Shown here piece by piece: positions 34,273 through 37,188 of a stretch of 37,188 nucleotides of DNA. Location: assembly GCA_946408025.1 (NCBI GenBank), contig CAMJQJ010000011.1, positions 1 through 37,188 of the forward strand, in the 5' to 3' direction. A model generated the notes under the pieces. The model did not search any database. It was not told the DNA's origin and was given only the letters and a program-made list of their open reading frames with translations. Numbering within the stretch: the first letter of the stretch is position 1; each line of letters starts with the position of its first letter. Origin of the DNA: an uncultured Faecalitalea sp. (GTDB lineage Bacteria > Bacillota_I > Bacilli_A > Erysipelotrichales > Erysipelotrichaceae). A program made the position numbers and the translations under genes.

Positions 34273-35377
34273 ATAAAGTGACATTTTCACGGATATTTTC
34301 TGTTGTTTTAATGATGAAGTCATTGCATTCTATATCAGATGGAATGCCTTTTTTCTTATCTAAAATCCATATGACACCAATATCATAGGTGTTTTGTAAA
34401 GAGGAAATAAAATCTGCTCCGTCCTCATAACTCATATTAAATAAAGCTGTACTTAAACCATCTGCAAGGGTAGAGTCATCACAAATGATAGTTACGCTTC
34501 GTACATAGCTTGATGGATAACCGGTTTGTGGATCAATGATATGAGTATATCTTTTATCACCTATTTCATAAAACCTTTGATAATCTCCACTTGTCACGAT
34601 AGACTTGTCTTCAGTTGTTGTATATCGTACAAGACTTGATTGTTTGTCAGGGTTTCGAATACCAATTCTCCATCCATCGCTTTTTTCTGAGAGTAGTACA
34701 ACATTTCCTCCGGCATTGATAAAACCGTTTACAAGACCGTTTTCATTTAAGATTTCTTTGCATTTTTGAGCTGTGTACCCTTTGGCAATTCCACCTAAAT
34801 CTAATTTTAATTCTGGATCTAAATAATGGATCGTATTGTCTTTTACTTCCAATTTATCAAAACCGGTATGCTGCATCGCTTCTTGGATCGCAGAAGCATC
34901 CGGCAAAATACCATCTTTTCCTTCATCGTTTAATACAATACTTTCTTCTCGAGCATCATGCCATAAGGAAAGTACTGCTCCTTGTGTAATATCAAATTGT
35001 GAACTTAAAGTATATACCTTTTGTGCTTGTAGTATGCATTCAAGCAAATCGTCATCAACGCTAACATAGGAGCTGGCTGCTTCATTGTTTAAAGTATATA
35101 CATTGTTGATTCCTTCATAACTGTTGTATTGATCAAATAACTGGTTGTATTTTGTAAATGTATCACGAACAATCGTTACATATTGATCGAATTCAGAAGA
35201 GGAACAAGTTGCCTGAAAATCAATGGATGTGTCAAATCCTACATCCGTTAGCGTGATACTTTGGGTCCTGGAAGAGTTACCTTCACGATTTGATATGTAG
35301 GAAGTCATGCATACTATAAGAAATAAAAAACAACAGGATAACAAGAGCCATTGTTTGATTTTTGATGTCATTTTCAT
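34265..35377 (-). CDS. apbE: ApbE-family FAD:protein FMN transferase
   Basis: 'LDLGGIAKGYTAQKCKEIL', 'GFINAGGNVVLL', 'WRIGIRNP', 'YTHIIDPQTGYP', 'TIICDDSTLADGLSTALF'; N-terminal membrane anchor/signal. Confidence 0.92.
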   Translation of the reverse strand: MKMTSKIKQWLLLSCCFLFLIVCMTSYISNREGNSSRTQSITLTDVGFDTSIDFQATCSSSEFDQYVTIVRDTFTKYNQLFDQYNSYEGINNVYTLNNEAASSYVSVDDDLLECILQAQKVYTLSSQFDITQGAVLSLWHDAREESIVLNDEGKDGILPDASAIQEAMQHTGFDKLEVKDNTIHYLDPELKLDLGGIAKGYTAQKCKEILNENGLVNGFINAGGNVVLLSEKSDGWRIGIRNPDKQSSLVRYTTTEDKSIVTSGDYQRFYEIGDKRYTHIIDPQTGYPSSYVRSVTIICDDSTLADGLSTALFNMSYEDGADFISSLQNTYDIGVIWILDKKKGIPSDIECNDFIIKTTENIRENVTLSN

Positions 35378-35486
35378 GAGTAATATTATATGTGAAAATT
35401 GTATGTTTGTGAATACAAAAAGGGTTGTAAAGAAAGAAAAATAAGACTAGAATTATAGATGAGTTTACTTAGGAGGAAGGTAGCAT

Positions 35487-36782
35487 ATGTCACTATTTTT
35501 AGGACCTATGAGACATCATATCCCGGGGAAAAAAGAACTTACAGAAAGTGTACCTTTAATGGAACTTCAGCCTAAAAAGGAAGTTTATATTCCTTTGGTT
35601 GCTGGAGCAAACACAGACTTTGAGATCTTTGTTCAGGAAGGTGATGCCGTCAAAGTTGGAACAAAACTAGCATGTACAAAAGCTGGGTTCTATGTTCCGA
35701 TTTATTCCAGTGTATCTGGAACGTATAAAGGGATCGTCAAACGAATGCATAATTCATTACGTCCACAAAATCACATGGTAATTGAATGTGATGGGAAACA
35801 AGAAAAAATTCGAGCTTTTAAACCTCTCGATTATAAAAGTGCTTCTAGAGAAGAATGTGTCGAGTTTGTGAAAAATGCTGGAATCGTTGGACTCGGTGGT
35901 GCAGGGTTTCCTGCTTATGTAAAATATTCAAAACCAGAAGGTATTGACTGTGTTTTAATCAATGCGGTTGAATGTGAGCCTTATATTACAGCTGATTATC
36001 GAGCTGTTATGGAAGATTGTTCTTCTTTGATTACAGGTTGTAAGATCATGAAGAAAATGGCAAATACTGACAAAGTCTATATTTGTATCAAATCGAGTCA
36101 TCCGGATCTAATAGAAAAAGTACAGTCTGAATTACATGATGCACAAGGAATCGAAGTAAAACCAGTTCCAGATGTATATCCAATGGGATGGGAACGTGTT
36201 TTGGTTCGTGAAGTTTTACATAAAGAATACAACGCATTACCAGCAGAAGCAGGTGCAATTGTAGGGAATGCCAGTACAGCAATTGCGATTGCGCATGCTT
36301 TTGAAGATGGAGATGCAATTTATGAAAAATGTTTGACCGTAAGTGGGGAAGGCGTTAAGAAACCAACAAATGTTAAAGTTTGTGTTGGTATGCCTGTAAG
36401 TGAAATCATTGAAGCTTGTGGCGGTTATACAAGTGAGAATGTTCGTTTGATTGCCGGTGGGCCAATGATGGGAAAAACAATCGTAAATGATATGTTTGTC
36501 GTTGATCGAGCAATGAATGCGATTACTGTGCTTCCGGATAAGCCAGTTGATGCGATTGCGTGTTTACGATGTGGTCGATGCAGTGACCATTGTCCAAGTG
36601 GTCTGCAGCCAGTTCGTATTTCGCAGGCATTAAAGGCAAACGATGTAGATGAGATGGCAAAACGTGGGGCCAGCAGCTGTATCGAATGTGGTCTATGTAC
36701 CTATATCTGTCCATCGAAAATTGATGTAACAGAAAATGTTCGTAAAGCTAAGCGAATCGTAGCCATGAAGAAAAAGAAATAG
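35487..36782 (+). CDS. rnfC: Rnf electron transport complex subunit C
   Basis: 'GIVGLGGAGFPAYVKY', 'INAVECEPYITADYR', two [4Fe-4S] motifs CLRCGRCSDHCP and CIECGLCTYICP. Confidence 0.95.
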   Translation: MSLFLGPMRHHIPGKKELTESVPLMELQPKKEVYIPLVAGANTDFEIFVQEGDAVKVGTKLACTKAGFYVPIYSSVSGTYKGIVKRMHNSLRPQNHMVIECDGKQEKIRAFKPLDYKSASREECVEFVKNAGIVGLGGAGFPAYVKYSKPEGIDCVLINAVECEPYITADYRAVMEDCSSLITGCKIMKKMANTDKVYICIKSSHPDLIEKVQSELHDAQGIEVKPVPDVYPMGWERVLVREVLHKEYNALPAEAGAIVGNASTAIAIAHAFEDGDAIYEKCLTVSGEGVKKPTNVKVCVGMPVSEIIEACGGYTSENVRLIAGGPMMGKTIVNDMFVVDRAMNAITVLPDKPVDAIACLRCGRCSDHCPSGLQPVRISQALKANDVDEMAKRGASSCIECGLCTYICPSKIDVTENVRKAKRIVAMKKKK

Positions 36783-36794
36783 GAGGCTTAGATT

Positions 36795-37142
36795 ATGAAG
36801 TTTACTTTTCATGTAAGTCCCAATATAAAAGATCGTTTTTCAACACAGCGTATCATGTGGGAATTGACTGTTGGCTTAATGGTCATCTTTGTTATATCTT
36901 GTATTTATTATGGAAATTCATATGGAATGAATTATGCGATGCAAGCAATCATTCTTCTTGCAAGTTCGTTGATCACAACTTTAGTTTGTGAAGCTATTTT
37001 TGCGCTATGTATAAAGAAAAAACCATTAGATTATATTAAAACATCTTTTGGCTGGGTAACATCAATCATATTGACAATGATGGTTCCAATTTCAATGACA
37101 CCATATGCATTGATCATCGCAACAGCTTGTTGTATCGTACTT
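36795..37142 (+). CDS. rnfD: Rnf electron transport complex subunit D, N-terminal fragment (3' truncated)
   Basis: Begins 'MKFTFHVSPNIKDRFSTQRIMWELTVGLMVIFVISCIYYG' after AGGAGG; TM-rich; follows rnfC. Not in the ORF track because no stop precedes the adapter. Confidence 0.88.
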
Positions 37143-37188
37143 AGATCGGAAGAGCACACGTCTGAACTCCAGTCACCAATGGAAATCT
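37143..37188 (+). other. Illumina TruSeq indexed adapter remnant (technical sequence)
   Basis: AGATCGGAAGAGCACACGTCTGAACTCCAGTCAC + CAATGGAA + ATCT, i.e. adapter, 8-nt index, start of P7 tail. Confidence 0.98.

Noticed and set aside
1-37188. CRISPR arrays, IS elements, prophage, integrons, tRNA/rRNA genes
   Set aside because: Looked for direct-repeat arrays, transposase/integrase signatures and tRNA-like features; none seen by eye.

Overview
This 37,188-bp window looks like a complete short-read assembly contig. Both termini are Illumina TruSeq adapter (nt 1-28 and 37143-37188, the latter with what looks like an 8-nt index, CAATGGAA). The biological sequence between them is low-GC Firmicutes chromosome, probably Erysipelotrichia-like (inferred from gene content only). 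Left to right: 3' end of a probable ClC-type channel; mannose-family PTS operon (IIAB-IIC-IID-DUF956); three-gene operon with a tandem-domain 2-hydroxyacyl-CoA dehydratase activator-like protein, a dehydratase D-component-like protein and a CmpB-family membrane protein; MacB-like ABC transporter; glycogen cluster glgC-glgD-glgA-DUF523 followed by ptsH (HPr) and a phosphohexomutase; minus-strand Lrp regulator plus aminotransferase; gapA; a 57-aa ORF; cysS-mrnC-rlmB-sigma factor-rpmG-secE-nusG; HAD hydrolase-secG-rnr; convergent Cof-type HAD; sepF and a YlmH-like S4 protein; a T-box leader and ileS; a frameshifted small membrane-protein locus; ApbE; rnfC and a truncated rnfD. Most of it is housekeeping. 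The items most worth a second look are the adapter ends with in-frame adapter peptides, the orphan dehydratase/activase operon behind a perfect 16-bp palindrome, three cre-like sites tying PTS, glycogen and phosphoglucomutase loci together, an A7 tract separating two halves of a small membrane protein, and the palindrome-packed PTS promoter. I found no CRISPR array, transposon, prophage, tRNA or rRNA.
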